NCBI RefSeq assembly: GCF_001696605.3
Contig: NZ_CP031716.1
Location: 186,001-250,000, forward strand
Reading direction: 5' to 3'
Source of the DNA: Acinetobacter wuhouensis
GTDB taxonomy: Bacteria; Pseudomonadota; Gammaproteobacteria; Pseudomonadales; Moraxellaceae
Length of the DNA stretch: 64,000 nucleotides
Position numbers and translations under genes: made by a program. Position 1 is the first letter of the stretch. Every line of letters begins with the position of its first letter. Positions 36,618 to 45,564 of this stretch are shown in pieces. The notes beneath the pieces are model-generated. The model did not search any database. It worked only from the letters and a program-made list of their open reading frames with translations, and was not told the DNA's origin.

Positions 36618-37337
36618 ATGACTTGGAAACTACAAGCGATTACAGGTGAACTTGAAGGGCAGGAAGTTACGGTTGACCGTGATATGTTGGTTGGACGTCA
36701 CCAAGATGCCGATCTTCAATTACAAGCTGCTGAAATTTCACGTCGTCATGCTGCATTTTTGCTTAAAGACAAGGCGCTTTGGGTTCAAGATTTAAAATCA
36801 TCCAATGGTACTTTTGTGAACGATATTCGTATCGATCAAGATAAGCTGTTGATGGATGGTGATATTGTTCAATTTGCCAGTATTAAATTTAGTGTGCTTG
36901 CTCCTGCAAAACCTGTTGAAAATATTGTAGGAACAGAAGTACCAGAGATTGAAGTCGAGCCAGTTTCGACACCAATTGAACAGTCAATTCAACAGCCGTC
37001 AGAAGCGATTGCAACCGCTGAGGTTCAACAAGCACCTGTTGAAAAAACACCTGCTCAACAAATGAATGAGCAAGGTATGCCAGAACTTTCTGCACGTGAT
37101 GCTAATGTGCAAGTTTCAAAAGACGGAATGCCAACAGGTATGGGGGTGCCAAAACCAGCACCAATCCCTGCGAATGTTGATATTCATGCTGCGCCAGTAC
37201 CAGAAGCATGTGATATTAAAACTTCAGATGAATGTGCAAAAGAAGAAGTGACTACCCAAAAAAATGCAATGTTGGGTTTATATACCATTATTGCCTTGGT
37301 TATTTTGGCAATTATTGCATGGCTATTCTTTAAATAA
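36618..37337 (+). CDS. FHA domain protein with C-terminal membrane anchor
   Basis: The 239-residue protein has an FHA phosphothreonine-binding domain (about 1-95: VGRHQDADLQL, SRRHA, SSNGTFVN). A Pro/Glu/Val-rich linker follows, and a single C-terminal span (MLGLYTIIALVILAIIAWLFF) makes it a tail-anchored cytosolic FHA sensor. It lies 143 bases after gspD; a link to secretion or to a Ser/Thr kinase is inferred from position and family only. A hairpin terminator follows. Confidence 0.9.
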   Translation: MTWKLQAITGELEGQEVTVDRDMLVGRHQDADLQLQAAEISRRHAAFLLKDKALWVQDLKSSNGTFVNDIRIDQDKLLMDGDIVQFASIKFSVLAPAKPVENIVGTEVPEIEVEPVSTPIEQSIQQPSEAIATAEVQQAPVEKTPAQQMNEQGMPELSARDANVQVSKDGMPTGMGVPKPAPIPANVDIHAAPVPEACDIKTSDECAKEEVTTQKNAMLGLYTIIALVILAIIAWLFFK

Positions 37338-37357
37338 GTTTTGAATGCGATACACTC

Positions 37358-37380
37358 AAGGCATGCAATCGCATGCCTTT
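37358..37380 (+). terminator. hairpin after FHA gene
   Basis: AAGGCATGC/GCATGCCTT with an AATC loop and a short T run. Confidence 0.6.
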
Positions 37381-37431
37381 GTTGTCTGTACTTTGATTTT
37401 TTTGAATGTGAATAAATACGGGGTGTAAATC

Positions 37432-38100
37432 ATGAATGTAGCAAAATTGGCCCAACGCGACTTAATTTTATTTGATTTGGATGGAACATTGGTCGATTCT
37501 GCTTTTGATTTATATCGTGCGATGAATTTGAGTCTAGCGCGTTTAGATTTACCTTTGGTCACAGAAGCACAAGTGCGTGTTTGGATTGGTAAAGGCACCT
37601 CATTATTTTGTGAAAGTACCTTGAAGTATTTAAAAGGTGAGGTTGATCCAGTTTTACATCAACAGCTCTTAGATACTTTTTTAGAAATTTACAATGCTGA
37701 ACCTTGTGTAGATACCCGTCCATTTGATGGGATTTTAGAATTCTTGGATTGGGGAATTCAAAATAATAAAAAATTAATCTGTGTGACCAATAAGCCAGAA
37801 CAGCCTGCTCGAAAAATTCTAGAAGTTTTAAACATGGATCACTATTTTGTCGATGTGATTGGTGGTGATCGTTTTGAAAAGCGTAAACCTGACCCGATTC
37901 AGTTGAACTATTGTGTAGAGCATTATCAATCGAGCAAAGAAAAAACCCTCATGGTGGGTGATTCAAGTAATGATGTTGAGGCAGCGCGCCGTGCAGAGGT
38001 TGATTGTATTGTGGTCAGCTATGGTTATAATCATGGTGAAGACATTCATTTATGCCAACCGCAGCAAGTGGTCGATAATTTGACTGAACTTTTGGCTTGA
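37432..38100 (+). CDS. gph: phosphoglycolate phosphatase
   Basis: Gph removes 2-phosphoglycolate made in DNA repair. The 222-residue HAD hydrolase has nucleophile motif FDLDGTLVDSA (about 14-24), motif II VTNK, motif III KRKPDP and motif IV GDSSNDVEAA. In this family trpE is often the next gene, as here. Other HAD substrates cannot be excluded. Confidence 0.9.
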   Translation: MNVAKLAQRDLILFDLDGTLVDSAFDLYRAMNLSLARLDLPLVTEAQVRVWIGKGTSLFCESTLKYLKGEVDPVLHQQLLDTFLEIYNAEPCVDTRPFDGILEFLDWGIQNNKKLICVTNKPEQPARKILEVLNMDHYFVDVIGGDRFEKRKPDPIQLNYCVEHYQSSKEKTLMVGDSSNDVEAARRAEVDCIVVSYGYNHGEDIHLCQPQQVVDNLTELLA

Positions 38101-38159
38101 ATTGGCTGTGTAAATTGATTTTTGAATTAAGTTTTTAAATAAGTTGTGAGAAAAGGAAA

Positions 38160-38253
38160 GAGGAATGAACAGCAAAACTGCTTTTCGATGGCGTCACTAA
38201 GTTAGATCTATCGCAATCAAACTTAGTAATATCGAAAATAGAGAGAATTCCTC
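38160..38253 (+). promoter_or_regulatory. structured trpE leader
   Basis: Three nested complementary pairs fold the region just upstream of trpE: 38160-38166 GAGGAAT with 38247-38253 ATTCCTC, 38182-38189 TTTTCGAT with 38231-38238 ATCGAAAA, and 38196-38203 ACTAAGTT with 38220-38227 AACTTAGT. The outermost pair holds the trpE start region and the leader-peptide start together. There is no T run, so it is not a classic attenuator terminator; control of translation or Rho-dependent control is possible. Confidence 0.6.
38165..38200 (+). CDS. putative trp leader peptide
   Basis: An 11-codon frame MNSKTAFRWRH starts at ATG 38165 with AAGGA 7 bases upstream. It has one Trp codon (38189-38191) at the junction of the hairpins, between two Arg codons. 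Its stop lies inside the upper stem. It is too short to be sure of without expression data. Confidence 0.5.
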   Translation: MNSKTAFRWRH

Positions 38254-39747
38254 ATGACAACTTTAGCGCAATTTGAACAATTAAAATCTGCTGGCTATAA
38301 CTTAATTCCAGTCTATCGCCAGCGATTGGCAGATACAGATACACCATTATCTGTATTTGCACGATTGAAAGAACATCAACAAGCTTATTTATTTGAATCA
38401 GTTGAAGGTGGGGAAAATTGGGCGCGCTATTCTATTATTGGATTGGGCGAATCAACGGTTTTCTCGTGTAATGCTGGGCAGCTTACCATTCAATCACCAG
38501 ATGGACAGGTTGCAACACAGGATTGTAGTGACCCATTTCAGTTCATTCGTGATTTCCAAGCGCAGTTTAAAGTACCTACACAAGCAGATTTACCAGCATT
38601 ACCAAGCTTTACAGGTGGTTTGGTGGGCTACTTTGGTTATGACTCGGTACGTTATATCGAGCCACGTCTAAAAAATGTGCCTGAAGCTGATCCTGTGGGC
38701 TTACCAGATTTATGGATGATGCTGTCTAAAACAGTAATCGTTTTTGATAATTTAAAAGATACGCTATTTCTTATCGTGCATGCGGATATTCAAGATTCAG
38801 ATGCTTATGCAAAAGCACAGCAACAATTAGATCAAATTGAAGCCCTGTTGGCGACTCCAATCAGCTTGGTGGCACAGAAGCATACAGCGCCACATTTTGA
38901 ATCTTTGACAGGTAAAGAAAATTACCTTGCCTCAATTGAAACGGTGAAAGAATACATTCGTGCGGGCGATGTGATGCAAGTCGTGCCAGGGCATCGTATG
39001 GTATCTGATTTTGATGGTGAGCCATTACAGGTCTATCGTGCCTTACGCCACCTCAATCCATCGCCTTATTTATTCTTGGTGCAAGGTCAAACCATTTCAG
39101 ATCAGAAACCTTTCCATATTGTAGGCTCATCACCAGAGATTCTTTCCCGTCTGGAAAATGGTATTGCAACTGTGCGTCCGCTTGCAGGCACGCGCCCGCG
39201 TGGGAAAACCAAAGAAGAAGATTTAGCACTTGAAAAAGATTTGCTTTCTGATGAAAAAGAAATTGCAGAGCATTTAATGTTGATTGACTTAGGTCGAAAT
39301 GATGTCGGTCGCATCTCAAAAATTGGTAAAGTTCAAGTGACTGATCAAATGGTGATCGAACGTTATTCGCATGTCATGCATATTGTGTCCAATGTGCAAG
39401 GTGAAGTGCGTGATGATGTCGATGCTTTGGATGTTTTTAAAGCAACATTCCCAGCAGGAACACTTTCTGGCGCACCTAAAATCCGTGCGATGGAAATTAT
39501 TGACGAAGTCGAGCCTGTAAAACGTGGAATCTTTGGAGGTGCTGTCGGTTATTTAGGCTGGCATGGTGAAATGGACATGTCGATTGCGATTCGTACCTGT
39601 GTCATTCGTGAAAATAAAGTCTATGTACAGGCTGGTGCAGGGCTTGTTGCTGACTCAAATCCTGAATCAGAGTGGAATGAAACCCAAATAAAAGCTCGCG
39701 CAGTGATCAAAGCGGTTGAATTATCGTCAAACGGATTGATTTTATGA
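38254..39747 (+). CDS. trpE: anthranilate synthase component I
   Basis: TrpE converts chorismate to anthranilate with TrpG. The 497-residue protein has the N-terminal Trp-binding part (LPVYR-like NLIPVYRQRLADTDTP) and the chorismate-binding core (GDVMQVVPGHR; LAGTRPRG; ATFPAGTLSGAPKIRA). The first binding segment suggests feedback inhibition by Trp. trpG is not adjacent. It probably responds to the leader just upstream. Confidence 0.96.
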   Translation: MTTLAQFEQLKSAGYNLIPVYRQRLADTDTPLSVFARLKEHQQAYLFESVEGGENWARYSIIGLGESTVFSCNAGQLTIQSPDGQVATQDCSDPFQFIRDFQAQFKVPTQADLPALPSFTGGLVGYFGYDSVRYIEPRLKNVPEADPVGLPDLWMMLSKTVIVFDNLKDTLFLIVHADIQDSDAYAKAQQQLDQIEALLATPISLVAQKHTAPHFESLTGKENYLASIETVKEYIRAGDVMQVVPGHRMVSDFDGEPLQVYRALRHLNPSPYLFLVQGQTISDQKPFHIVGSSPEILSRLENGIATVRPLAGTRPRGKTKEEDLALEKDLLSDEKEIAEHLMLIDLGRNDVGRISKIGKVQVTDQMVIERYSHVMHIVSNVQGEVRDDVDALDVFKATFPAGTLSGAPKIRAMEIIDEVEPVKRGIFGGAVGYLGWHGEMDMSIAIRTCVIRENKVYVQAGAGLVADSNPESEWNETQIKARAVIKAVELSSNGLIL

Positions 39748-39776
39748 GTTTTTGACAGTTTTTTTAAAAAAAACAC

Positions 39777-39804
39777 TTGCAAGGATTCTGAGTTTTGCTA
39801 AACT
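39777..39804 (+). promoter_or_regulatory. promoter of the tRNA-tuf operon
   Basis: TTGCAA (39777-39782) and TAAACT (39799-39804) with a 16-base spacer lie about 40 bases before the first tRNA. A GC-containing stretch follows the -10. Confidence 0.5.
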
Positions 39805-39844
39805 GCACACCGTTCCGATACGAAACGTACGAAACAAAAGAAAC

Positions 39845-39920
<76 letters not shown>

Positions 39921-39973
39921 TCTTAAAGTTTCAAGCGTGTAGTAAAAGAACAACACTGAAAGTAAGTGTAAAT

Positions 39974-40057
39974 GGTGAGATTCCCGAGCGGTCAAAGGGA
40001 GCAGACTGTAACTCTGCCACGAAAGTTTCGAAGGTTCGAATCCTTCTCTCACCACCA
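39974..40057 (+). tRNA. tRNA-Tyr (anticodon GTA)
   Basis: A long-variable-arm tRNA beginning GGTGAGATTCCCGAGCGG with anticodon loop CTGTAAC and encoded CCA. Confidence 0.96.
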
Positions 40058-40094
40058 TTACTTCACTTCGATAAGTGGTAATTACCAACATTAA

Positions 40095-40170
40095 GCGGGA
40101 GTAGCTCAGTTGGTAGAGCGGTAGCCTTCCAAGCTACATGTCGCGAGTTCGACCCTCGTCTCCCGCTCCA
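40095..40170 (+). tRNA. tRNA-Gly (anticodon TCC)
   Basis: A 76-base gene beginning GCGGGAGTAGCTCAG, anticodon loop CTTCCAA, encoded CCA. Confidence 0.97.
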
Positions 40171-40184
40171 TCGAAGATGATTTT

Positions 40185-40259
<75 letters not shown>

Positions 40260-40293
40260 GATTACAGTTTAGCGATTATTCGCAGAAGATTCC

Positions 40294-40319
40294 AAAAGCA
40301 GGCTTATTAGTCTGCTTTT
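40294..40319 (+). promoter_or_regulatory. hairpin in tuf leader
   Basis: AAAAGCAG/CTGCTTTT (8 bp) lies in the 142-base spacer between the last tRNA and tuf. There is no T run, so it is more likely an RNA-processing or stability element than a terminator. Confidence 0.4.
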
Positions 40320-40401
40320 CAAGTATTAGGTGTCTAGTTTTTTAGACGACTGTCGATGCTGAGTTGTTTAACTCGTGTTCGACATAAACGAGGAAGAACA
40401 A

Positions 40402-41592
40402 ATGGCTAAGGCTAAGTTTGAACGTAATAAACCACACGTAAACGTGGGTACAATTGGTCACGTCGACCATGGTAAAACAACTTTAACAGCTGCGATTGCA
40501 ACTGTATGTGCAAAAACTTTTGGTGGCGAAGCGAAAGACTACGCTGCAATTGACTCTGCACCTGAAGAAAAAGCACGTGGTATTACAATTAATACTTCTC
40601 ACGTAGAGTACGATTCTCCAATCCGTCACTACGCTCACGTAGACTGCCCAGGACACGCCGATTATGTTAAAAACATGATCACTGGTGCTGCTCAGATGGA
40701 TGGTGCAATCCTTGTTTGTTCAGCGACTGATGGTCCTATGCCACAAACTCGTGAACACATCCTTCTTTCTCGCCAAGTAGGTGTTCCTTACATTCTTGTT
40801 TTCTTAAACAAATGTGACATCGTTGATGACGAAGAGTTAATCGAATTAGTAGAAATGGAAGTTCGTGAACTTCTTTCTACTTATAACTTCCCTGGTGATG
40901 ACACTCCAGTAATCCGTGGTTCAGCTCTTGCTGCACTTAACGGTGAAGACAACCAGTACGGTGTTCCAGCTGTTCTTGCTCTTGTTGAAGCGCTTGACAC
41001 TTACATCCCAGAACCAGAACGTGCGATCGATAAAGCATTCTTGATGCCAATCGAAGACGTATTCTCTATCTCTGGTCGTGGTACAGTTGTAACAGGTCGT
41101 GTTGAAGCTGGTATCGTAAAAGTTGGTGAAGAAGTTGAAATCGTTGGTATTAAAGATACAGTTAAAACAACTGTAACTGGCGTAGAAATGTTCCGTAAAC
41201 TTCTTGACGAAGGTCGTGCGGGCGAGAACTGTGGTGTTCTTCTACGTGGTACTAAACGTGAAGACGTTCAACGTGGTCAAGTACTTGCTAAACCAGGTAC
41301 AATCAAGCCACACACTAAATTCGACGCAGAAGTATACGTACTTTCTAAAGAAGAAGGTGGTCGTCATACTCCATTCCTTAACGGTTACCGTCCACAGTTC
41401 TATTTCCGTACAACTGACGTAACTGGCGCTATCGCTCTTCAAGACGGCGTAGAAATGGTTATGCCTGGTGACAACGTAGAAATGTCAGTAGAATTAATCC
41501 ACCCAATCGCAATGGACCCAGGTCTACGTTTTGCGATCCGTGAAGGTGGTCGTACAGTTGGTGCTGGTGTAGTTGCTAAAGTAACTGCATAA
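40402..41592 (+). CDS. tuf: translation elongation factor Tu
   Basis: EF-Tu carries aminoacyl-tRNA to the ribosome. The 396-residue protein has G motifs GHVDHGKT (18-25), DCPGH and NKCD. ATG 40402 follows GAGGAAGAAC; a longer frame from 40375 is not used. Codon use is strongly biased, as in highly expressed genes. A hairpin follows, before tRNA-Trp. Confidence 0.98.
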   Translation: MAKAKFERNKPHVNVGTIGHVDHGKTTLTAAIATVCAKTFGGEAKDYAAIDSAPEEKARGITINTSHVEYDSPIRHYAHVDCPGHADYVKNMITGAAQMDGAILVCSATDGPMPQTREHILLSRQVGVPYILVFLNKCDIVDDEELIELVEMEVRELLSTYNFPGDDTPVIRGSALAALNGEDNQYGVPAVLALVEALDTYIPEPERAIDKAFLMPIEDVFSISGRGTVVTGRVEAGIVKVGEEVEIVGIKDTVKTTVTGVEMFRKLLDEGRAGENCGVLLRGTKREDVQRGQVLAKPGTIKPHTKFDAEVYVLSKEEGGRHTPFLNGYRPQFYFRTTDVTGAIALQDGVEMVMPGDNVEMSVELIHPIAMDPGLRFAIREGGRTVGAGVVAKVTA

Positions 41593-41610
41593 TTACATAA
41601 TGAAATTTGA

Positions 41611-41636
41611 ACCGAGAGTTTAGACTCTCGGTTTAT
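41611..41636 (+). terminator. hairpin after tuf
   Basis: ACCGAGAGT/ACTCTCGGT with a 4-base loop and a broken T run; it may be a partial terminator before tRNA-Trp. Confidence 0.6.
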
Positions 41637-41640
41637 TTAT

Positions 41641-41716
41641 AGGTCAGTAGTTCAATTGGTAGAGCGTCGGTCTCCAAAACCGAATGTTGGCGGTTCGATC
41701 CCGTCCTGACCTGCCA
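41641..41716 (+). tRNA. tRNA-Trp (anticodon CCA)
   Basis: A 76-base gene beginning AGGTCAGTAGTTCAATTGG with anticodon loop CTCCAAA and encoded CCA, in the conserved place between tuf and secE. Confidence 0.97.
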
Positions 41717-41790
41717 GTTTTTAAATAAAAAACTTGATGTCGGCTAAACTGGTCATATAATAAGTCGCGAAACCTACGACGAGTACAAAA

Positions 41791-42231
41791 ATGTCGAATG
41801 ATAAATCACGTGACGCAAATGGCGGCGCGGCAATTCCTCAAAGCAACAATTCAGCTGAAATGGTGAAGTCAGGTTCTCCATTTGATTTTATTTTGTGGAT
41901 CATTGCATTGGCTCTATTGGGCGGTGCGTTGATGACAAATCAATATCTTCCAGCATATTGGGCACCAGCAAATAATGTGTGGGTGCGCGTTGGGGTAATT
42001 TTAGCTTGTATCATCGTAGCTTTAGGTTTATTATACGCCACCCATCAAGGCAAAGGCTTTGTTCGTTTGCTCAAAGATTCGCGCATCGAATTGCGTCGAG
42101 TGACTTGGCCGACGAAGCATGAAACAGTAACCACTTCATGGCAGGTTCTGCTCGTTGTTGTAGTTGCCGCAATTATTTTGTGGTGTTTTGACTATATCAT
42201 CGGTTGGTTTATGAAGTTTATTATCGGGTAA
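41791..42231 (+). CDS. secE: protein translocase subunit SecE
   Basis: SecE clamps SecY in the inner-membrane export channel. The 146-residue protein has three spans and the conserved amphipathic [19 protein letters not shown] before the last one. It is directly upstream of nusG, as expected. Confidence 0.96.
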   Translation: MSNDKSRDANGGAAIPQSNNSAEMVKSGSPFDFILWIIALALLGGALMTNQYLPAYWAPANNVWVRVGVILACIIVALGLLYATHQGKGFVRLLKDSRIELRRVTWPTKHETVTTSWQVLLVVVVAAIILWCFDYIIGWFMKFIIG

Positions 42232-42238
42232 GAGAGCT

Positions 42239-42772
42239 ATGAAACGTTGGTACATTATTCATGCCTATTCAGGCTATGAAAAACAAGTGATGCGTTCACT
42301 TAATGATCGAATCCAGCGTAGCGCTGTTGCTGATAGTTTTGGTGAAGTCCTTGTTCCTACCGAAGAAGTGGTAGAAATGAAGGATGGTAAGAAACGTAAG
42401 TCAGAGCGTAAATTCTTTCCAGGCTATGTATTGGTCGAAATGGAAATGAATGATGAAACTTGGCACATTGTTAAAGAATGTCCGAAAGTTTTAGGTTTTA
42501 TTGGCGGTACGGCTGAAAAACCTGCACCAATTACGCAAAAAGAAGCTGATGCGATTCTTGCACGTGTACACAATAAAGGTGAAGCACCTCGTCCTAAGAC
42601 GATGTTCGAGCCGGGTGAAGAATTATTGGTTACGGATGGTCCATTCACAGACTTTAAAGGTGTGGTGGAAGAAGTTCAGTACGAAAAATCGCGTTTAACG
42701 TTGACGATTAACGTATTTAACCGTCCAACGCAGGTTGAATTGGAATTTCGCCAAGTCGAAAAAACAATTTAA
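42239..42772 (+). CDS. nusG: transcription termination/antitermination factor NusG
   Basis: The 177-residue protein has an N-terminal NGN domain ([17 protein letters not shown]) and a C-terminal KOW domain ([16 protein letters not shown]). It links RNA polymerase to Rho and ribosomes. It starts 7 bases after secE. Confidence 0.97.
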   Translation: MKRWYIIHAYSGYEKQVMRSLNDRIQRSAVADSFGEVLVPTEEVVEMKDGKKRKSERKFFPGYVLVEMEMNDETWHIVKECPKVLGFIGGTAEKPAPITQKEADAILARVHNKGEAPRPKTMFEPGEELLVTDGPFTDFKGVVEEVQYEKSRLTLTINVFNRPTQVELEFRQVEKTI

Positions 42773-42790
42773 TCTAAATCGTTTTAAAGC

Positions 42791-42813
42791 GCCCGATTTG
42801 TTATGGATCGGGC
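42791..42813 (+). promoter_or_regulatory. hairpin in rplK leader
   Basis: GCCCGAT/ATCGGGC with a 9-base loop lies in the nusG-rplK spacer; it may be a weak terminator or part of an L1-responsive leader, which I could not confirm. Confidence 0.4.
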
Positions 42814-42889
42814 ATTGTTGTTGTAACGGTATCGTTACTTAAAAACTTGGGGAGCTCTAAAAGGCGTTTGTACCCAGAGGTAATTTGAA

Positions 42890-43318
42890 ATGGCTAAGAA
42901 GATTGACGGCTATATCAAGCTGCAAGTTCCAGCTGGTAAAGCGAATCCATCTCCACCGATTGGTCCTGCACTAGGTCAACGTGGTGTTAACATCATGGCA
43001 TTCTGTAAAGAATTCAATGCTGCTACACAAAAAGTTGAAGCTGGTCTTCCAATTCCTGTAGTGATTACTGTGTACAACGATAAGTCGTTCACATTCATCA
43101 TGAAAACTCCACCTGCTGCGATTCTTCTTAAGAAAGCTGCTGGTATCCAAAAGGGTTCAGCTGTACCTAACAAAACTAAAGTTGGTAAGTTGACTCGTGC
43201 TCAATTGGAAGAAATTGCGACTACTAAAGAACCAGATTTAACTGGTGCTGATTTAGACGCACGTGTACGTACCATTGCTGGTTCTGCGCGTTCTATGGGC
43301 TTGGAAGTGGAGCTATAA
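42890..43318 (+). CDS. rplK: 50S ribosomal protein L11
   Basis: The 142-residue protein with [20 protein letters not shown] is L11, part of the GTPase-associated centre. It is separated from rplA by 3 bases. Confidence 0.98.
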   Translation: MAKKIDGYIKLQVPAGKANPSPPIGPALGQRGVNIMAFCKEFNAATQKVEAGLPIPVVITVYNDKSFTFIMKTPPAAILLKKAAGIQKGSAVPNKTKVGKLTRAQLEEIATTKEPDLTGADLDARVRTIAGSARSMGLEVEL

Positions 43319-43321
43319 GAC

Positions 43322-44017
43322 ATGGCTAAATTAACTAAACGTCAAAAAGCCATTGCTGCTGCTGTTGAAGCAAACAAAGTTTACACTTTGGAAGAAGCAG
43401 TACAAGTTCTTAGCAGCCTACCTGCTGCAAAATTCAAAGAATCTTTGGATGTTGCGGTAAACCTAGGTGTTGATCCTCGTAAATCTGACCAAGTTGTTCG
43501 TGGCGCGACTACACTTCCTGCAGGTACTGGTAAAACTGTACGTGTTGCTGTGTTTGCTCAAGGCGCTGCTGCTGAAGCTGCTAAAGCTGAAGGCGCGGAC
43601 GTTGTTGGTTTTGATGATCTTGCTGAAAGCATCCAAGCGGGTAACCTTGACTTTGATGTCGTGATTGCTGCACCAGACGCTATGCGTGTTGTGGGTAAAT
43701 TAGGTACGATCCTTGGTCCACGTGGCTTAATGCCAAACCCTAAAGTGGGTACTGTAACTCCTGACGTAGCAACTGCAGTTAAAAATGCAAAAGCTGGTCA
43801 AGCACGTTACCGTGTAGACAAAGCGGGTATCATCCACGCTGCGATCGGTCAAGTAGGCTTTACTGCTGAAGCTGTTCGTTCAAACGTTGAAGCACTTGTT
43901 GCTGACCTTAAGAAAGCAAAACCTGCAACTTCTAAAGGTATCTACATTCAAAAGATCACTTTGAGCTCAACTATGGGTCCTGGTCTTGTTGTAGACGTAC
44001 AGAACGTTACTAAATAA
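43322..44017 (+). CDS. rplA: 50S ribosomal protein L1
   Basis: The 231-residue L1 protein has the conserved [11 protein letters not shown] motif. L1 also represses the rplKA mRNA in Escherichia coli. Confidence 0.98.
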   Translation: MAKLTKRQKAIAAAVEANKVYTLEEAVQVLSSLPAAKFKESLDVAVNLGVDPRKSDQVVRGATTLPAGTGKTVRVAVFAQGAAAEAAKAEGADVVGFDDLAESIQAGNLDFDVVIAAPDAMRVVGKLGTILGPRGLMPNPKVGTVTPDVATAVKNAKAGQARYRVDKAGIIHAAIGQVGFTAEAVRSNVEALVADLKKAKPATSKGIYIQKITLSSTMGPGLVVDVQNVTK

Positions 44018-44330
44018 GTTTTATTACTTATTAAAAGAATTTTAAAGCCCTGAGCAAGTTTTAAAGCATTGCTTTAAAACTTGCGCAAGAAACGCTCAGT
44101 CGTATTTTGCAGACTCAGGCAAACTTTGAATTGATAAATGAATGTTTATCAGCGTCAAAGACCTCAGGCGAGGGGAGTTTTCGGACTCGCTTCTTAAAAG
44201 TCCAGTCTGAGTAGACGCGGTGGTGTGATTTTTCCTCCTCCGCGTGTAAGTCCCAATGTTGCAAAACATGAGGCTTACGAATTGGGAGTGCATTCGGTTG
44301 AATGCATAAATTACCGCTAGGAGGTTTTCA
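44018..44330 (+). promoter_or_regulatory. L10(L7/L12)-responsive leader and promoter region of rplJL-rpoBC
   Basis: A 313-base non-coding spacer holds a large hairpin near 44060-44085 (AAGTTTTAAAGC/GCTTTAAAACTT) and further paired stretches ending near GCTAGGAGG before rplJ. By position this is the L10 leader, where L10-L12 binds its own mRNA. Fine structure was not modelled. Confidence 0.6.
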
Positions 44331-44837
44331 ATGGCTCTTCTTATCGAAGACAAAAAACAGATCGTAGCAGAAGTAACTGAAGTTGCTGCTACTGCGTTCG
44401 CTGCTGTTGTTGCTGACTATCAAGGTTTAACCGTTGAGCAGTTAACTACTCTACGTGTTGAAGCTCGTAAACTAGGTGTTAAAACACGTATCGTGCGTAA
44501 CACTTTGGCTAAACGTGCACTTCAAGATACTCAATTCAATATCTTGAATGATGACCTTGTTGGTCCAACAATCTTAGCTTTCTCTACTTCTGAAGACGAC
44601 ATGGGCGCATCTGCTCGCTTGTTTGAAGAATTTGCTAAAACGAACAAAGCATTTGAACTTAAAGCTGCTGCATTTGACGGCAAACTTTATAAAGGTGCTG
44701 AAGTTAGCGTTATTGCAAATCTTCCAAACCAAGAAAAAGCACTTACTATGCTTGCCAATGTTCTTCAAGCTCCTATTTCGAAATTGGGTCGCCTTATTAC
44801 AGCACTCAAAGAGAAAAACGAGTCAGAAGCAGCTTAA
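44331..44837 (+). CDS. rplJ: 50S ribosomal protein L10
   Basis: The 168-residue L10 anchors L7/L12 on the ribosome stalk; the start MALLIEDKKQIVAEV is typical. It has a strong AGGAGG upstream. Confidence 0.98.
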   Translation: MALLIEDKKQIVAEVTEVAATAFAAVVADYQGLTVEQLTTLRVEARKLGVKTRIVRNTLAKRALQDTQFNILNDDLVGPTILAFSTSEDDMGASARLFEEFAKTNKAFELKAAAFDGKLYKGAEVSVIANLPNQEKALTMLANVLQAPISKLGRLITALKEKNESEAA

Positions 44838-44885
44838 GCTTAAAAAATTTTACACACCATTCAATTTCCATTTGGAGTTATTCTC

Positions 44886-45257
44886 ATGGCTTTAACAAAC
44901 GAAGAAATCTTAAACGCAGTTGCTGAAAAAACTGTTCTTGAACTTGTTGAACTTATTTCTGCATTCGAAGAAAAATTCAACGTATCTGCTGCTGCTGTAG
45001 CTGTTGCTGCTGCTCCTGGCGCTGGCGCTGCTGCTGCTGAAGAACAATCTGAATTCAACGTTGAGTTGACTTCTTTCGGTGCTAACAAAGTTGCTGTAAT
45101 TAAAGCAGTTCGTGAAGCGACTGGCCTTGGTCTTAAAGAAGCTAAAGATTTAGTTGAAGGCGCTCCTTCAGTAATCAAAGAAGCTGTTTCTAAAGAAGAA
45201 GGCGAAGAACTTAAGAAAAAACTTGAAGAAGCTGGTGCTACAGTTACACTTAAGTAA
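44886..45257 (+). CDS. rplL: 50S ribosomal protein L7/L12
   Basis: The 123-residue stalk protein has the Ala/Gly-rich hinge ([18 protein letters not shown]) and the C-terminal [15 protein letters not shown] domain. Confidence 0.98.
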   Translation: MALTNEEILNAVAEKTVLELVELISAFEEKFNVSAAAVAVAAAPGAGAAAAEEQSEFNVELTSFGANKVAVIKAVREATGLGLKEAKDLVEGAPSVIKEAVSKEEGEELKKKLEEAGATVTLK

Positions 45258-45265
45258 TCTTAAGG

Positions 45266-45331
45266 GGAGTCGATTATTTAAAAATCGACTCCACAAATTG
45301 GCTGATGGCTCTTGGGTCATCAGCCTTTTTG
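45266..45331 (+). terminator. attenuator between rplL and rpoB
   Basis: A hairpin GGAGTCGATT/AATCGACTCC (45266-45292) is followed by a second, GGCTGATG/CATCAGCC (45300-45325), ending in TTTTT. This matches the partial terminator that lowers rpoBC transcription relative to ribosomal genes. The following 230 bases before rpoB hold no gene. Confidence 0.75.
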
Positions 45332-45564
45332 CGTTACAATAATCGGCTCGATTTTAGATTGTTTGATGTAAAAATCATCAATTTTAAAAATAAATAAACA
45401 CAATCAAACGCTTACCAATATTTTTCCATTTTAAAAATATTGTTAAGCGTTTTGTACCACTGAAATTTGCAGCATTTGTATAAAAGTGGTGGTCATATCG
45501 ACCTGCGTAATTTCTTCTAAGTTCGTTCTGCAGGCGGACTTAGTTTACTTTCCGAGGACTCCAG

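Noticed and set aside
44096..44353. 85-codon minus-strand frame in the rplA-rplJ spacer
   Set aside because: It overlaps the expected L10 leader and the rplJ ribosome binding site; conserved RNA structure explains the region better.
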